From NCBI GenBank assembly GCA_023055355.1, contig JALJCS010000001.1:53263381-53327380 (forward strand): a stretch of 64,000 bases of DNA, given 5' to 3'. This DNA is from Agelaius tricolor. Its lineage: Eukaryota > Chordata > Aves > Passeriformes > Icteridae. The notes under the pieces are model-generated. The model saw only the letters and a list, made by a program, of their open reading frames with translations, did no database searches and was not told the origin of the DNA. Each line of letters opens with the position of its first letter. Position 1 is the stretch's first letter. The position numbers and the translations under genes are program-made. Shown in pieces: positions 37,601 to 52,364 of this stretch.

Positions 37601-40600
37601 TGAATACTTATGGAGCTGGTTCTCAGTGACCACTATTCACAAATGCATGAAATGTCATAATGTTTGTCAAAAAGCTTCTGAGTGGGACACATCTTGCATT
37701 TCTGTGCTTTTCAGTTTAGCATGTTATTCATGATCCTATACAGGAATTTAAAAAAAAATAGAGAAAAAGAGCCAGTTAACACTTGATTAAGTTTAATTTC
37801 ATTCCTTCTACAACAAGAAAATATTCAGTGAAGGTTAGTGGTGCTTTTCTAGCACTTTTTTTTAACTTGAATCAGACTGTGCTGCTGTGCTTACCTATAT
37901 TCCTTGTATTCTTCATTTGTATTGATATACAGAAAATTTCCTACTAGATACAGAAATCTTGTGGTTTGCTTATCGTGGCTTATATGTGTTTCATCACAAT
38001 TCCAGGTTTTTCTCTGATCTACCAGAGCTCTTGTGAGCGCAGCATGTGAAAGAAATGCTTGCCCACAGCAAGGAGTTGCATGGTGTAATGCACCAGTCAC
38101 TTTTTGGGTCTCTCCTGGTGTTAAAATTACCACTCTCTCCCAAAGTTCAGCATCCAGCTAGGGTGAAAAGTGAGTACAGGTTCTAAAAATGTTGAATATG
38201 TGTGTGAATGTGTGCCAAGTACTTGAATGTTAGCAAGAGTGGGAGGGAGGTTTAAGGGAAATTGTAAACCTTTTTCAAGGAAAGCAAAATGACTGAATTC
38301 TTTATCATTTCTTTTCAATTCCAAAATGTCACAGCTTCTTGCTAAGCTCGACAGAGTTGCCATCATTTATTTGTAAGCGACTTGAAGGTGCTCTTTTAAA
38401 GAATAGTTATTAACCTTTCTATTTCAAAACCTGCTCTTATACAAAGCATTTTTCACTGGAGATGGCATTACAAGATGGTTTTTTTTCAGTATGGCATAGA
38501 ATTTTTCAGGAGTTATTTTATGAGGAAGGTAAATTTCCAGGGATTGCAGGAAGGCCCTCTGCTCCTTCAGTTGAGGATGTAGCTCAACAGGTTCCAAACC
38601 ACACAGTGCAAGTAATGCTGGGGAGTGGCTGCAAAGACATTGTGCCTTGCAGAGGGGCTCAGGGACTGGGTTTGACTCCTGCTTGCCATTCCAGGGCTCT
38701 CCAGTGTTCCCTCTGTGCTCCCTGGGCATGGGGAAAGGATCATCCATCACCTGTGGGATCTCTGCTTTCCTTTCTCTCCTTGGATCCCTGCAGTGATGTT
38801 CTTTTGGGGTGTGCTGGCTGGGAAGAGCAGAAACCCAAGAAAGCCCTGCCTGCTAGGGTGGACTACCCTCAGAGAGAGACCCTGTGGAAGTACCACCAGT
38901 GGAAACAGTGATTGCTCCTTCCTTTGTGGGACACTTTGGCCATGTGTTGATTCATTGTTGACCAAGCTGATAATTAGCCCTTTCTCTCCCTTGCTGGGTG
39001 CATCAGCTGCTGGGTGAGTTGCAGAAAGCACAGGATGAGAAACAGTCTGGTCAGGCAGAAATTGCAAGCAGGAATTTCTGAAGTATTCCTGTGGGCTTTC
39101 CTAAGAAACGGCTCGCTTTCCCAGGGACCGATGGAAACAGGCGAGCACTCTGGCACATGCTGTTCCCTCTCTAGGAAAACATTTGGTAGTAGTTTAAAAA
39201 AGAAAGCTTTATAGAGCTTAAATAATGCCAAAGATGAATTTGGTGAAGATTGATGCTGTACATACTTTATTTGCAACGATTTGGAATTTCCAGTGCTGCT
39301 CGGAGTTGCTGGCAATAGGTCCAGGGCTTGCCAGTCATATTCGGGTTTTTTTGCACCACCTCTTTCATTTTAATCAAGTTCTTACTATGGCACTCTTAAG
39401 CACATGGCTAAATAATAAAGCTTTTGTATTCAATTCATCTGTATCAACAAGGTCATGGCACTTGTAATCATAAAACTAAAGAAACTTGATAATTGTGAGA
39501 ACAGCTTCTGTTTCATTTGGGTTTTTAAGTAATTCATGTCAGTGTTTTGTATTCTGGCTCGTAAGTACTCAAGGGTCATTTAGCCTGGTGTGCCTCTAAA
39601 TAAATAAGGAATAATAAAAATATTTTTTTTAATGAAAGCTAAATTGTTTAAAGTTTGAATACAGTCTTAAAGAAAATACAAAATACAGTGAAGCGTGTCA
39701 TTCCATGCAGTTTGGAGTGACCTTTGTCCACATTAATCTCACTAAAATAGGCTAAATTATTCTTCTTGTTCATATTGGGTTTTGGACAAAGTAAAAAAAC
39801 AATATATTATCTGATTCATAATCAGCCTGAATGCATCATAATGGTAATTGGAAGGCTTAAAATGTTTCATTGGGCTATGATGACTGCTAACTCCTAATTC
39901 CACTTAGAAAAATGAAGGGTTTTCCTGCACAGCAATGTATTGATGCATTGGAGTAGCTGGGTGGGCCCAGGTGCCCCTGACAGACAAACAGGCATTTCCT
40001 CTGGTGCCCTTTGAAGCTGTGTGTGCTGAAGCTAATGAAGGAATATATTAGGCCATGGGGTAGTATAGTACTGGAAAGCACTGCTGGGGAGGAGATGTGG
40101 TCTGGTGTTTCTGTTGGTGCTTGCTTTCTGGCTCAAGGGGTGCTCATCCAACACCAGCTAAAGCAGTTCAGTTCAAGCTGGCATATAAAAGTTGAAGCTG
40201 GCATTTTGTTTTAGTCTGCAGACAGCAAAGATCTATTTTATGATTGCTTAAAATGCAAGTGTCCGAATGAGAAAGTTGGAGAGGGACATGCTGGCAAACA
40301 AACTCATAGAGGCTTGTGGATAGCTACAATTTTTTTTTAAATTTTAAAATGCAACAGCTGAGCAGGTGTCAATGAAAATCAGAAATCTGTTGTTCAAGTT
40401 ATTGTCTCTCATTTTATACTTGGAGCTGAAGCAAGAATGGTCTTTCTGGTGTTTGTCCATACTGCTCTTTAAACAAAGAGGTTCTGATCTATGGCCAGCC
40501 CTCTTTAAGCACTGTGATAATGCAGTCATTCATTATTAACAGAGAGCAGAGGAGAAATGGAGGCCCCAAATACATCAGGAACAGCCAAGTGGGGAAATGA

Positions 40601-43600
40601 AGGTATCAATTATGTATCTGCCATGTTGATGATGTTCTTACAGAGCAGCTGTTTTCCCCTAAGGGAAGAATCCACTGGGAGAGCAAAGCATGTTCTCAGT
40701 GCCTTCTCTGGCAACAAGATGACATCTCCCCACCTGAAGCTTTAACAAGCCCCTTTCTTTAGCCCCTTTCCCTCCCAGGAGTGCTTGATGCTCTGCTTAG
40801 TCCTGGACTGGTGCCTGGATCTAAAAGGAGAGTGCTGCTGGCTGTCCCACAGGGAAGGGGGATCCTGTTTTCCAGCCCTGCCTCCACAAGTGACAGGCAC
40901 CTGTGCCCCCAGGGTGAGCTGTGAGCAGGGCAGGCTCCAGCCCAGCATCCCAGTGCAATGAGCTGCAGGGCAGCAGCTTTCTCATTTGTAATTTGTTCCA
41001 ACTAAAGGTTTTTTTATTGCCAACACCCCACTTCCATAAACACTGATTCCATGGAAAGACTGAAGTAAAAAAATATGTATAAATACAGCCTCAAACCTTC
41101 ATGAAGATGGTCCTACAATTCCACTGGGTTTTACTGCAGTGATTTACAGTGCCATCACCTTTTTTATGGAATTACTGTTTCTTGATTGTGTAGGAAAGGG
41201 ACCATAATGGTTTTTAAAGTAAAACTGAATCCCATCACAGTTGCACAGACTCGTCCTGTGACAAGGACAAGAACGTGCCCTGCTGAGAAGGGCAGCTGAG
41301 CTGACAAATATATCAGCTTGTGCCTGATTTTCCTCACCTTGGCCTTAGTAAAGAACAAGTTACAGGGAGTAAAACAGCTGTTTGCTGTGTGGCTGGGGAT
41401 GAAGAGGGTAATGAAACATGATGCAGAATGAAAGTCAGCTGCAACTTGGCAACTCCCTTTTCCTCATAGCAAAGAAGATAACTTAGACTGTATTAAGAAT
41501 TATGATATTATATGTACAGAAGGATTTTTATAGGCTGTGGTTTTAGAGTTGGCAAATTAGTATTTTGACTAAGAAGACTGCATTTAATCATTAATAGGTT
41601 GTTCTGAGTATTTTGGAGTTTCACTATTATTGTTTATTCAAGCTGGTATCTAGCAACAAAGATGAGCATTTTAAAGGCAGCTAAAAACTGAACTTAAAAA
41701 TAAACACAGTTCTTTCTACAGAGACAGCAGAGCTAAAAGCCTGTACAAATATTTGCAATGACAGCAACAATCAGAAATTTGTTGGTTGGGTTTAAAAGTG
41801 TTCTTGACCTCCCTGGCAGGGTTCTGAGGCCAGCAAGGTCACATAAAGAGACTATTTGCTTTGAGGTTGACTTGCACACATTTGGACAAGTGCAGTACGC
41901 TGTTTCCTGTACTAGAAAAAAGGTGTTGAAGTGATGCCAGTATAGAAGAAAATGGTGCTCTTGAAAGGCAGCACAATGAGCTCTGGGCTGTCCTGTCCCA
42001 GGCATTTAATTGCATGACTGATCAAATTGCTCCTAAAGTTTTGGGTATGTTCATGTTCTGTTATTTGTAGATCAGGAACTCCTTGTCATAGGAGTGGGGA
42101 AGCATTGGGATGGGAGCCCACAAAACCAAACCTGCTTTCAGATATATAAACATGTTAATTGTGAAAGATTTGATTAAAGGTAGTAATAATAAAGGAAAAA
42201 CCACATGTAATAGTCATACATAATTGTGTTTGGCAAGGGCACTGGCTGGTCTGGAATGAGTTGAAGTGGGTTCCCCACCTTTTTCATGCTGAGGAGGAAA
42301 AGAGCTGATGATGTTAGGACTTCAGGTGGTTATTGCTTCAGCACTGGATGTGTTGAAGGCATCAGAGCATCTCTCACACCTGCTGGCAGTGAGCTCAGGT
42401 GATCACTTCCTGGAAGAAGTCTTCCCTCTCTTCACAAACTTCTCTCCACTCCTGTTCTGCTCCTGTCCCAGCTCAATGGTACATTCTCTAGCTCAGAAGT
42501 AGGACTCAGTTTTAGAAGCCCAGACAAAAGGCTGTTTTGTCTCAGTGTAGTAATAACGTGTTGTCATCTCATTTCAGGGGTTCCATACTGTTGTCCCCTA
42601 TCACAAAAGTTCCATACCTTCTTGGTGTTTCTCATGGGCAGCTCCTCAGAGCACTGCCTCTTTCTTCTTCACAAAGCAGCCAACTGATGCCAGTTCCCTT
42701 CTCAACCAGCCACCCCACTCCTTTATAGCACTCTTCTTCTCACTGGTTACAGCTGTGGCCTGGTAAAGTCAGGCCTGTTCCTAATCTTTGATAATTGGCC
42801 CAGCTGCAACTCCTTAGAGGTAAGATTGCTCTCTACGCTATCTTTATTTTCTTATATTCTATCCCCCTACAATAACATGCAGCCTTACAAATGGTCACCA
42901 GCATGGCTGTGGTTCATCTGAGGTTTCTGTTGAGCTGGTGCAGAAACACAGGCTGAGATGACTGGAACCCCACTTGTGTGGGCAGCATCTCTGTAAAGCT
43001 GTACCTGTGTGCTCTCTCTGCCTGCAGGGGTGATGCCTTCTGGGGACACAGCCAGAGATGTGCAGGGAAATGCCTTTGTCTTTCCAGGTGCATCTGGCAT
43101 GGCTGAAAGGCATCGGGGAGGGATCAGCAGTGAGTTCTTTAGCCAGTGATGCAGAGATGGGGGGTTAGCAGAATAATCTCCTAACATCCTGCAGCATCTC
43201 CTTTGGGATGGTGCACACCTCCAGAGGAGCCAGCCAGCTGAGACCTGTGACAGCCTCAGGCTTGCTTAGGGAGAGGAGAGGAGGGATAAACAGCCCAGAG
43301 TAACTTTGGCCATGCTTTTACTCTTTTCCTAGGTTTTTGACCTGGCCTGTTTGGGGCAGATGGAGAATTAATTGCTGCTAACTGGGGTGGTGGAAACCAG
43401 GGCCAAAGGCTTCCCTGTGACTCTCCTCACCCAGTTTTATCTCAGCATTGGTATAACACACCTATTAACTACTGCAAAGGTGGTTGCTTTTAATTCCTAT
43501 TTATCACCACACAGGGGGTGAGAGGGACCACAGGTGCTTCAGTTTATTTTCACACTTCTAGCCAATATCTGCTGGGGAGATTTACCTCTTGCCTGCAGCT

Positions 43601-46600
43601 AAAAAGATTCGTTGTGAATTTATTGCAGTTATATTTCTCCCCCATAATAAGGCTATGCCAAGAAAAGTCAGTAAAGAAATATTTCCAGGTTTGCAGTTCT
43701 GGTTTTCAGATGTGATGTTTTAAAATATCAATACAGAATTTAATAAGATGAGTACATGCACCTTACTTTTAGGTGAAATTACAAAATCATCCAAAAAATA
43801 TTTGAACTATAAATAGAAATATATACCATTCTAATCCAAGGAGATTTATCCCTTAATATTCAGACACAAGAAGCATTAATTTGCAATTAGCAGCTCAGTT
43901 GCTCAAAGTAGTTAGGTTGCTCATTTATGTACAATGCTTTTAGTTGTTGTTTTTTCTTTCCTCCCCACATCTCTGTTATTGTGCCTGGATTTTTTTCCCC
44001 CTGTTTTTGTGGAGGAGTTGCTTTGACCTTTGATATGATGTTTTGTATATCTGGAAAATGTAACTGTCTTGAAACTTTCCATTTGCTGATTTTTTCTCAA
44101 GTATTGGGGTTGAAGAAAAAATAATGAGCAGCCTGCATTAAACCTATGATCCCTTTCCTTCTGGTTGGAGCCAGCTGTGTCCAGGGTGAGAAAGGAGGTA
44201 GTAAGGAGATTTTTTGACCAGATTGCTTTCAAACCTGTATAACAGGATGGCTGAGCATTTGCTTGTTCCTTCTTCAGGAAGCTGGAAGTGTGGAAGTTAA
44301 GCATTTTACGGAAGAGGAGGAAGACGTTGTGTAGCCGTTCCAATAAGGACTGCATGTTGCCAAAACGTCAATAATTAATTTACAAACACATGTTTGTGGG
44401 TATATTGCAAACATAGGTCAGATCTTTTTTTTTTTCCAGACCTTAAGAGAGTCCCTGATGTGTTTTGACATAAGAAGCAGTTGAGAAGAGAGGTGGTGTG
44501 ACTGTAGAGCACACCCAGCTCAGATGCCAGTGTAGATAGAGCAGATGAGCTCTGAACCATGAAGTTCCTGCATGGGAAGTACAATTCAGTGAGGCTGGGC
44601 AGCCCTGACTGGCTGTGTTGCCTTTGATATTTTTAGTGTCTCTACAGAGTGTCCTACAATCACAACTTAGCTTTTTTTTCTCTGTAGAATTAACCCCGTG
44701 GGAGTGAAAGCTATACTGTGAAGTAATGCTGAAGCTGAGGTTGCAAGTGTGTTATCTGCATTTGGGATGCACTAGCAAGAGACAATTTGTGGTAATGACA
44801 GCTTGGAACCTGACAAACCAACCAACAGCACTTAAGCTGAGGTGGTTATTGTGACCAGGAAAAAGAAAAAGCAACATTTTTTGCACTTTACCGCAGTGAT
44901 GCAGTGAGCACATGTCAAGCCCTAAAGCTAACCCTGTTTTATGTCCTGTTTCCTGTGTAATTAGTAGGAAGCTCAGGTCAGGTCTCCTGCTTGCTTGCTG
45001 GGGATCATAGTCTCTTAGGACTAGGGGATTCTACCTAGGAGACAGATAACTAAATAAGCTTTTCAGCCTGTTAATCCTAGGTGTACAGCTAAGAAAGTGA
45101 GAACTAGAAAAAATACATCATTGTTTGAAATTCTGGTCAAATTTCTTCTCTACACGCTGCAGAAGAGAACAGTGTGGCTGAGCATCCCTCTGAGCCATGC
45201 AGCTCTTTCAAAGGTGGAGCCCTGAGCATCCATGCTATGATTTCAGGGAAAGCACAGGCTTCCCTCTTTTCCTTTGAAGTACCTGTGAAGCAGTACTTGT
45301 GCTTTTTGCAGAGCTTAGGTAGGGGCTCATCACAGGCAGAACAGATTGTGGTCTTTTGAGCTGAGCTTTCCTCTCTTGCCAGGTTTGACTTTCTGCAGCA
45401 AAGTAACATTTTGCCTGTGGAAGCAGTGGGAGTTGCAAGGTTCAGACTTGAAACCCTTTCTGGACTTTGGCACTGCTCATCCAAGTGTGATTCCAACAAC
45501 CCCAGAGGCATTTGTGTGTGTATCCATGTGGAAACTGGAGGTATTCAGGCCATCATCTCCATCCCTGCTGTGGTTATCCTAGGAGGATTCCCTCTGGCTC
45601 TTCCAGGGCAGCAGCCAGCCTCCCTATGAAGTAGCCACTACCCAGCCTGTTCAGCTGATTGCCAGCAGGACGTCCAATTAACATTTGGCAACATTGGCAG
45701 GTCCATATGGAAACTACCACTCTGCCACCCACATTTGAACTTCAGCTTTTTCCTTTCATTTGATTAAAACACAATCAAGTCAATTAGCTCATGACAGAGT
45801 TTCTCCCAAGTTAAACTCCAGATGTATGGCAAGGCAAATGCATGCAGATGCCAATTCATTGTGCTGCGTGGAGGTAGATTATATCTCTCCCATTTACCAG
45901 TTTATCCACCATGGATTAGCTGTATTTTTTTCCCTTTCAAGTAGGTTAAGAAAAGCCAACAGCAACAAAAAACAAAACAAAACCACCCACAAAACACAAT
46001 TGTGAGAAAGAAAAAAAAATATCCATCTGGTTCAGGTCAGGAAAAATAATAATTTGAGATACTTATTGAAAATGACATTTATAGTGTCAGAATGACTTCT
46101 GATTTTCAATGACTACATCAAACCTTTTATCATGCAGTGTCTTGAAGGTTGCCAGTAAGCTCGAGGAATAAGCAGCTTATATTCTATAGTAAGTTGATGA
46201 CTTACTGCTAATTGGGGATACTAGGAGCTTGAAAACATGTTCATTTTACTGGCATAAAAACCATGATTTCCAGCTCTGTGCTCTCTGGCAAGGTAGTATG
46301 GAAAATCCTATTGTAGTCAGAAGAGGTTTTGAGGTCTCAATAAACCAAGAGGACTTCTGCAGCACATCCCTGCAAGGCAGCAGGGTGCAGTGGGAGGAAA
46401 AGAAAATAATAACTGTACTAGCTAACTGCTGGTTAATAAGCACAGAAATTGTATCCAAATCCACACACAAGGTAACTGAACTGGGGCCAAGGCACCCTCT
46501 GCTGCATTTCTCAATTCATTCATGGTTAGATGAGGCAATACCCTGAGTCACCTGTATTCTGACAGGATGAAAAGGTTTTCCTCACATGCTTCAAGAGTGA

Positions 46601-49007
46601 TGTGGTGATCCCACAGCAATACTGCAAGAAAACTATTGCTAGTGAAAGTACTAGGCTACCTCAGTGCCTTGGTATCAGTGGGGCACTTGATTCTGTGCCC
46701 TTTTCCCTCTTGGTTATGTTGTCCAGCTATAGGAGGAGGACTTTTCCTTCATCTTGCCACTCTTAACCTTGCTGTATGACAAGGATGCAGAGCAGAGTTG
46801 CAGTGCAGGTGGGTAAGCCTTGGTTGATGTGGGTGAGAGAAGGGATTGCAGCAAGAAAGGCGCAGCACAGTGGGGAAAGAAGAGAACTTAATGTCCTGGT
46901 GGCACCTTCTTGTACTTAACAGCCCAGATGTGAGAAAGAATCCCTTAAATATATACCAGTACTGCAGCAGGATTGGGTTAGATCAGTTGTGTAAAAAGGT
47001 GCTGGTGAGGGGAGCACAGGTTAGGTTCTTCTGCTGGCTTTTCATTTTCACAGCCAAGAGAAAAAAATAGACAGAAGCAAAAAATACAGAACATCTAAAG
47101 TCATAAATATAGTCCTCTTTTCTTTTAATCATTAATTTCTTTAAGTCAAAGTTTTTTAAAAATGGTCTTGCTGCATTCTGATCACAAAGCCTGGAACCAG
47201 CAGAAACACACTGCTTAGCTCACAATAAGTGACATTAGACTTGCTTGAAATGATCTGGTGGGTCGTTTTTCTGTTGCATTTTGCTCTTATAAAGTTAGTT
47301 GTAAGTACTTACCTGAAATAAGTGTTAGTGTGTGCCAGTGCTGACGTCTTAGTGTTGAAGTGTACCATGCCCTGGGAAAACTGTGATGGTTTCACACACC
47401 TGCCTCAGCCCCACAGCATCTCTGGAGATCATTCAGAGCACTAAAATGCTTCCTCAGCAGCTACAGAGATCAACACTGCTTATTGCAAGTAGCCTTCCCG
47501 GGATGAGACACGTTCAGTCATCTCTAAGCATTTGTAGGAAAGTCAGGGTCATCCACAGGCTGATCTGATCTTCTCTGGCTGCCCACAAGCTTGAGGAGAG
47601 GCTGTCCTTTTTGTATATTTCATCTGATTACAGCCCATGTGGCAAGATTCAGCTTTGCAGTGCCCCTGCTAGCCTTGTTGGCTTTTGCAGCAAGATCTCC
47701 TCGTCGTGGGACAGCGACGTGCAGGATCCATATCCTCACTTCTTGTCCTTCTTGTGCACCCAGCTGATCCTGCAGCTGGAAAATCTTCACCTAGGGCAAA
47801 TATATGGAATATGACTGGAATATGGTCATGTAAACTATGCAGGTACTATAGCCAGAAGTCCTAGTGTCAAACTTATTAATAATGTTTATTGAAGACAACG
47901 AAGTGACTCACTGGGTTTTTGAAGAAGGCAGGTCTTTAAGACACTATCTATACAAATAATAGAGTTACACAAGTCAGCATGCTCCTCTAAACCTTAGAAA
48001 GCTAAGATGTTTCTTTTCCCCTCAGTGAATATGTATAATATTTATAATGATTAATAGAAGGTAGATAAGTTCTCTGAGGTGAAAAACACACTGCTTTATT
48101 CTTAAGTAGTACATGGCCTATAAAGCAAATTGTGTACATCTGAAGCATCGGTTTCCTGTGGAGTATTTCAAACAAGAGGAGTAATAAGTTTTGTAAAGAT
48201 CTTTCTAAAGATGCTCTGAAATGTCTGCTGAAATTGTGAGTTTTTTTAAAATAGCTTGTTAATTGATAAAATGTGCTAGCTTGTGAATATATATGTATAC
48301 ACATAATATATGCACTTTTGAATATAAATAAGTTCCTTTTTCTAGACTTATTACTTTATCTTAGATTATTTCTAAAGTTAGTCTGTGATATCTGGCTATG
48401 CTTATTCCTTCTTTTCAAATGCATATTTCAAATGAGGGAATTGGTGCAAGGTCCATGGATTAGTAAATTCCCAATTTTGAGCACTTGTTGAACTCACTAG
48501 ATAAATCAACTCCTTGCCTTTTATTGTCAGAAGGAATTAATGTTGACATCTGTTTTCAAAAGTTTCAGTCTTCCTGAATAGAATTATTTTCCTTGAATTT
48601 CATGTATTTGGTCAGTTTGAAGCAGACAGATTTCTGTAGCTAGGATGAATATGATTATTTTGGAGTTACCAGTTTTCAGCAGAGGGCAGAACAGGAACCA
48701 ATGTAAATCTGTATTTCTCTGTGAGGAGCTGTTGGAGCCCTAATTCTCCTCCATTTCTGCTGCTAGGCACAGGGCAAAAAAATCTAGATGAGGTTTTTGT
48801 GAAAGTGGTCTCCTGCAATGGGCTGTACTCCGTGACTCAGGAGCATTTGGAAAGATCAGCTTTCCAGTGCTTACAAGCCCATGCTGTCTCTCAGCAGAAT
48901 GCAGGCTCTTCACACCAGTAGCACAGCATTTCTAAGCCACTGGAGAGAAGAGCCTGGCTTTTGTCCTGCTGCCTCAAGGGTGGGTAGCCTCTCACTGCCC
49001 TGAGCTG

Positions 49008-49036
49008 ATATCTCACTGCTTCTGCCAGTGAGATAT
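49008..49036. repeat. Short hairpin, 11-bp perfect arms
   Basis: ATATCTCACTG (49008-49018) pairs with CAGTGAGATAT (49026-49036) across a seven-base loop. It lies in intron 1. One such 11-bp structure could arise by chance in a window of this size, so no function is assigned. Confidence 0.6.
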
Positions 49037-51049
49037 TGCCTGGCTCCTGCCCCAGGACAGGACTCTACAGCCAACACATCCTGGTCTCTCTTCTTCATGG
49101 CTTTATTTCTGAGCATTTGGATTTACTAGAGCTGATTTCACAGAGAAACTGTGTTTCTGCATCCTACAGCACCATGGGAGTCTTGACTGGGAGGGACTCA
49201 GGAGGTTACTTGGAGCAGGACTATTCCTGACAGTAGGTGAGGTCAGCCCCAGAAGGAGCTTTGGAGGTTTACCTGGCTGAGCCTTCACATCCTTCCAGGA
49301 CCTGTTCCAGTGCTGCACTACTCAGCTCCTGGTGGTGTTTTCCTTACCTCTTTTACCTGGCTTTTCCTGGCTGCAAACTGTGGCACTCATCCCTTCTTAT
49401 GTCAGCTGGAATTGAAGAGATAAATTTTGCTCTCTTGTCTTTCTACATACACTTCAAATAATTGTAATTCTCCCTTAGATCCACAGTTTCCAGCAGAGAC
49501 TTCTGCATTCCATAGGGGATTGCAATCCCTAATTTCAGGCAAGGCGCCTGTGCAGGGCTCCTTGTGCTGCCCTGTGCCTCTCTGCAGAGCTGCCCACTGC
49601 CCTTGGTGATCTTCTCATCCCTCATCTCTCACCCGGCTTCTCAGGGTGTGTTGGAGGTAGCTGCTTCATTTTAAGGCAGTCTCATGTTAAATCTCTCTAA
49701 GGTTCACCTCCTTCTATCACTACTTTTCATAGACTTCAATGAAATTATACCATGAATCTTTCTTGTCAGTACTTTATTTCAAAACATTGGAAATAAAGTT
49801 TTTTGGACTCTGTTTTCATTACATAGCTTTCTCACAGAAAAGATTTATTTTTTTTTTAACATCCTGGATCGATCTTAAGCCTAGGACAAATATAGGATTC
49901 ATTACATGTCATTTGTCTGAGAAACAGAATAATAAGATTGCACCATGTTATTATGTGGCTGAATTTGTATCTTTTTAGCAGCTAGGTCACAAGACCAGGA
50001 TTCAGGAAGCTATTTGGCAAACATAAAATTAAGCACTTAACAATTCTGTGCCTCATATTTTCCATCTGTAAAATGGGGACACTGGTATTTCTTTCTTTGA
50101 ATAGCATTTCTGATTTAATGATCTGTGATTATCATTACTACTGTTCAGAGTGGCATCAACTTTGTTCCGAATTGGTTATAATTAGAATTTTTAGATGAAT
50201 CAAAGAAATTACAGAGCCTATACGTGACCAGTTAAGCCCATGATTAATTTTGTGTCTCTAAGTAATGGCAGTTACTTCGTTGTTCATAGGAGTAAAATTT
50301 AGCACATTGAAAGTGTTTGGAGGACTACAAATGGAAGGCTAATTCTTCAATAGAAATAAATAATAGTAGATTTCTCAGAGTAGTTTAACTCTCTGCTACA
50401 GGATGTTGTGGGATGAGTCTTAATTGGTTCACGAAACTCAAAATCTGCTAAGTATTGGCTTTCATATCATTCAATATGTTTTTGCAGTAAAGAAATCCTT
50501 CTTTAAGTTTTGGCTGCAGTTCAAAAGCTTATTGTTAAATACACTTTGTTAATAAGAAGCCTGACTCATGGTAGGCTATGCTGGGAAGGACTGATTACCA
50601 GGGATATCAAACAGACCTGTTCCCATTCCACTGCCAGAACAGTTATCTTTGGAGTTTGTTTAAGAAAGGATTAACTTTACCCAAAAGAAACAGTTTGTTT
50701 TCACATTGCAAGGGTTTTGTTTTCTATGTGATGATAGCTAGTTATTCAACTTCACCGTGGATTGGGAAAAACTCACCCAAACATATGTTGGAAGAAATTC
50801 TTCTGTAGTGATAGAAAACCACTGGACTGTGCAAATACATACATCAGATGAGCATCACGAGAAGCAAATTCTGCACAGCTGCAGTTGCAGTGATGAGAAG
50901 CACTGAAGCCCAGGGCTGCCTTCTGGAACAGGAAAAATCCATGTTGATGCACACACAGCCTGTTGCAGTCTGGTAGTGGAGGAGTTTAGCTGTTGGGTGC
51001 TATTTTGTTTTCCATCCTTCAGTTATTTTTATTTCTTTTCTTTATACAG

Positions 51050-51217
51050 TTGATGGTTTGGACAAGGCTTCAATTGCTAACTCAGATGGACCAGCCCCAG
51101 GATCCCAAACTCCCCCCTTCAAGAGGAAGGGCAAACTCTCCAACATTGGCAAAATCTTTAAACCTTGGAAATGGCGGAAGAAGAAGACCAGTGACAAATT
51201 CAGAGAAACATCAGCAG
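51050..51217 (+). CDS. PHACTR2: PHACTR2 exon 2 (conserved basic segment)
   Basis: The 168-base exon follows a polypyrimidine tract and TACAG, and ends before donor GTATGT. It completes Val15 and encodes residues 16-70 plus one base of codon 71. It starts with DGLDKASIANSDG and then a TPPFKRKGKLSNIGKIFKPW segment (residues 36-54), followed by WRKKK (56-60). This lysine-rich block is the hallmark of PHACTR N-termini. It doubles as a nuclear-localisation-type signal next to the first RPEL motif, and in the family G-actin binding is thought to compete with import here. Compared with the PHACTR2 family sequence I recall, it is nearly unchanged. PHACTR4 shares the KIFKPWKWRKKK core but differs around it, so PHACTR2 is the better match. 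Confidence 0.97.
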
Positions 51218-52348
51218 GTATGTCTGTGGCCCTTTGGTGGCAAATAATAGAAAACACTGTGATGGTCTTGCAGGGTAATATTTGAAAAGCTCTTTCAACT
51301 TGTTAGATGGCAAGGATTATTTAGGCATGGTATTTGACATGCAGAAAAACCATTTGATCTTTGGCAAGGAAAAACCGAACCTTGGTCAGCTTCTGTCTTG
51401 AGCCTATCCCCTAAAATACACAGCTGATTTGTTTACTGTACATGTCCTCAAATACCATGGAAAATCTCTCTGTCCTCCTGGTAGTCAGTGACTTGAATTA
51501 TGAAACAAACCTGGCCTTTGTGGGGACAGAAGTTTGGGGCAGAAGCAGACATAGCCATGCCCAGCAGAAGAATGAGGATCAGCTCTGCAGCCCCTGCCTT
51601 CACAGAGGCTGCTCTGGCCCTTCACTTCCCCACCGACAAGGTCTGAAATCAAATGCTGTGATTGACTTATATTCTGTTTGAAAAGAGGGGTATTAAAGGC
51701 TGGGATTTAGTTAGCCAAACATAGTTGTTTGGGGCCACCTGAGATGCTCTGGGTGTCCTGGCTGCTCTCCCAGAAGTTTTGATATCATATTTGTCATCCC
51801 TGTGCAGACAGCTCCTGGGGCATCTGAAGTGGCTGTAGACATCCATGTTTAGAAAACTGAATACCACCCTGCCTATATGTGTGTATGTGTCTTTTTGTCA
51901 CTGCTCTAGCCAAACTTTCTCTACAAAAATCCCAAAATTCTGGTTTGGGATTCATACATTTGATGTTGTGGTTTCCTAAACTTGAATCTAATTAGAGTCC
52001 ACTGAGCTTCTGTGAGCTCTCTTTAGATTCATTGTCACAGTGCAAGCCCTCTGTCTACTGTCCTCCAAGGCTGTGGGCAGTAAAGCCAACTCTAGTCTCC
52101 TGAAGTGTTTTCAGTAGCTTCCCTGAACTCTTAGAGGAACACTGCTTGACATTTTAAATCCATACCAACCCCTGACAGTTACAGCAAGGAGCTCTATGGT
52201 TTGACAGCAAAACTTCTAAAACAAACTTTTTTTTACACAAAAAGGAAAAATAAGCCATTTTGTCTGGTGTCTTCATCACTCCAGATGCCAGCTGAAGTTT
52301 TGAACAGATTTCTGAGATCTTCAAATCCTTCTTTCTCTCCTTTTTCTG

Positions 52349-52364
52349 TTTTTTTTTTTTTTTT
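52349..52364. repeat. (T)16 run after a polypyrimidine tract
   Basis: Sixteen T bases follow a CTTTCTCTCC-type stretch in intron 2. About 57 bases later comes a run of ten A bases, a possible weak pairing partner. No retroposon body is recognised. Confidence 0.7.

Larger units (their letters stand above)
23782..51049 (+). other. PHACTR2: PHACTR2 intron 1 (27,268 bp)
   Basis: The intron is bounded by donor GTGAGT (23782) and acceptor TTTATACAG (ending 51049), in phase 1. Long first introns are typical of this gene family and commonly hold regulatory elements. Inside I recognise low-complexity tracts, a CR1 tail and small hairpins, listed separately. No further coding exon that keeps the phase and fits the family was found. 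The stretch at 37,380-37,450 is locally CpG-richer and lacks any recognisable repeat, so it could be a regulatory element, but this is speculative. Confidence 0.85.
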